From NCBI GenBank assembly GCA_030867875.1, contig JAOWCC010001589.1, forward strand, positions 85,707,537 through 85,771,536: DNA of 64,000 bases, in the 5' to 3' direction. The notes under the pieces are model-generated. The model did not search any database. It had not been told where the DNA came from and worked only from the letters and a program-made list of their open reading frames with translations. Source of the DNA: Actinernus sp. WN-2022. Taxonomy: Eukaryota; Cnidaria; Anthozoa; Actiniaria; Actinernidae. Positions 42,101 through 45,100 of this stretch are shown one piece after another (positions within the stretch are counted from its first letter, which is position 1; each line of letters opens with the position of its first letter). Both the position numbers and the translations under genes were made by a program.

Positions 42101-45100
42101 CTAGCGATATCCCTAATGTTCCTAAAAATAATCCAACTCAATTTATTGATCAATCTCTTTTTATGTCTCCAGTTACTGAAACTAAAACAATTCAGTATTC
42201 CCCTCAGTGATCTGAAGTGTATTTGATGTTCTCTCCACTAAATGAAAACACAGCCTTGATTGACATAACTAATAAACTAAGTAAACCTCTTTCAATAGCA
42301 TGACACTAATCTACAATGAATCAATTCTAACAGGTACTTTGCCTGATATCCTTAAACAAATTGGAAGAATAACGCCAATTTTCAAAAGTGGTTTTCCAAC
42401 AGACCCAGGTAACTATAGGCCTATAGCCAATAGACCCAAGTAACTATATGCCTATAGCCAATAGACCCAAGTAACTATAGGCCTATAGCCAACAGACCCA
42501 GGTAACTATAGGCCTATAGTCAATAGACCCAGGTAACTATAGGCCTATAGCCAACAGACCCAGGTAACTATAGGGCTAAGCCAACAAAAAAATACATTAA
42601 AAATACATACTTTAGAGAAAGTTAGAAATACCTACTATAAAAAAATCTTAAATTCCTAGTTCATGATTAAAAATAAGTCTATTTATTTTGGCTTTAGAAA
42701 AGGTTATTCTACTGAACAAGCACTTCTGGAAATTAAACTTGTGATCGATAATAAACTTATTACCAGTGGCATATTTCTTGACTTTTCTGAAGCTTTCGAT
42801 ACTGTTAATTATGAAATCTTTCTAGCTAAACTTTATAAATATGGAATAAGAGGCACTGCACATGACTGGTTTTCCAACTATCTTCAGAATAGGAAACAAT
42901 TTGTTAAAATTGGTAATGTTAGATATTTCATGTGGTGTACCATGGTTCTTTGAATTTAGATATTTAGGTGTCGTATTCGATCAACATGTTAGCTGGAGTG
43001 CCCATGTAAAGTATATACTGGCTAAGGCTGGAAAAAGGGTAGGAATGTTAGGGCGTATTAGGCATAACTTAACAGCGCATTGTTCAAATATTGCTTATAT
43101 AGCATTTATTCGTCCTATTCTGAATTATTGCGACACCGTATACCATTGTTGTGGAGAGATGAATAGTCAATATCTAGAAAGGCTACGAAGACGCGCGGCA
43201 CGCATAGTTTGTAAATCTTTTGATAGTGACAGTGCAATGGACTCCTTAAAGTGGGGAACTCTTTCCCGTAGGCGTGAGCTTCACATTTTCAACCTAGTAA
43301 AGAAATGTATAAGTGGTCGCTGTCCGCAATTTTTTATGAATTATTTTACATTTAATAGCAGTGTTTCACAGCGCGAAACTAGACAAAGCCATATCTTGCA
43401 TTTCCCTAGAGTAAGAACAAAATCGCGAAGCGTAGTTTTTATTATCATGGATGTATAGTTTATAATGGTTTCGATCTGAATTTTTAATAGATTTTGACGA
43501 TTTAAATGATTTTTAGATATGTTAGTTTTATATAAAGTCATATTTAGTGATCAATTAGCATATATGAATAGTTAATAGTTTGTATTTATATCTTAGTATT
43601 AACATTAGTTCTATCTACCATTTTAATATTTTAAAACAGGGCTCCTATTGATAACAGTAACATTTTGTAACTGATAGGATTACCCTGTTGAAATAAAGGT
43701 GTCTATCTATATATCTATCTATCTATCTATCTATCTACCTATCTACTCTAGGACTTTACTCTTCCTACTCTATATAAATGATATGCCGAATTCTGCAAAG
43801 AAACTTTCATTTCGAATATTTTCTGATGACACCAACATATTCTATACTTGCAATAACCAAAAGGAACTGGAATCAGCCACAAATAGTGGATTAAAATCTG
43901 TACTTAATTATTGTGCTATTAATAAATTATCACTTAATCTTAAAAATACTAATTACATGCTCATTACCTTGGACAATTGCAAAGGTGAACATGACCACAC
44001 TTAAAATTGAACAGAAAGTCATATTAAGTACCTTGGCGTATACGTTGATGACCATTTAAATTGGAATACACAAATTAAACACGTTAATAATAACATATCT
44101 CATCCTCATTAATTATTCATGAGGTAACCAACCAACCATGTGCCCAGAATTCGATCACATGACGATCCTTGAAACCCCGGAAAGTACTCCCAGAACTACA
44201 TTCAACCATTTTTTTCCAGTCCAAGGACTGAATTAATTTTGTTCCAGTCCAAGGACTGAATTAATTTTGATCCAAATCACTAGTGATGTTCATCTGTGTT
44301 CTCATTGGGTATCATTCATGCATGTGTTGGGCCTAATTAAGCTAACAGGATTACAGCATAAGTATGAATTTACATGGAGAAGTGAAGGAGAAGACGGAAA
44401 TAAAAATCGGTGTCCAGAGTGTGACTCGAACCATCATCCGCATGGCTGCTCTTGACTACTAGTCCGCTGTCTTGTCCACTACGCTATCAGTCCGTTTATT
44501 GAAATGACCGTGACAAAATAACAATCACAACCCTTGTAGTCTATAATTATGATGAAAAAAATCAATTGTCAACCTGTACCCGAAATAAAAACAACATCTC
44601 TCCCGAATAATTAATGACAATGAGATGTCATTTCAAAGCCTCCAATTCGGACTGGACGGGATTTCAAGTCCTTGCAATTAGTTCCAGTCCTCGGCTGCGC
44701 CTCGGACTGGAACTAATTGCGCGGACTTGAAATCCCGTCCAATCCTCATTGTCGGCTTTGAACTATTACTTCTAAAACTATTGGAATTATAAACGAATTA
44801 AGACATTATTTAGACCTAAAAACAATTAAACAAATTTATTATACTATAATTTATCCTTATCTAAACTATGGATTAATGAATTGGGGCAAAACCGTTAAGA
44901 CGTTAAAACTGATGTCCTTTCGTAAAATACCAGAAATTATATTCTGCAAATAAAAATCTTCACAGACTTTTAAGTTTACGATTACTAAAATATGGGAGAA
45001 CATACCAACTACGTACGATCGAAAGTTTAAAATTTCAATGTTTCAAAACGTCTTACAAACAGTATTTATTAAGTAAAAAAAACTAATTTTCTTGGAACAA

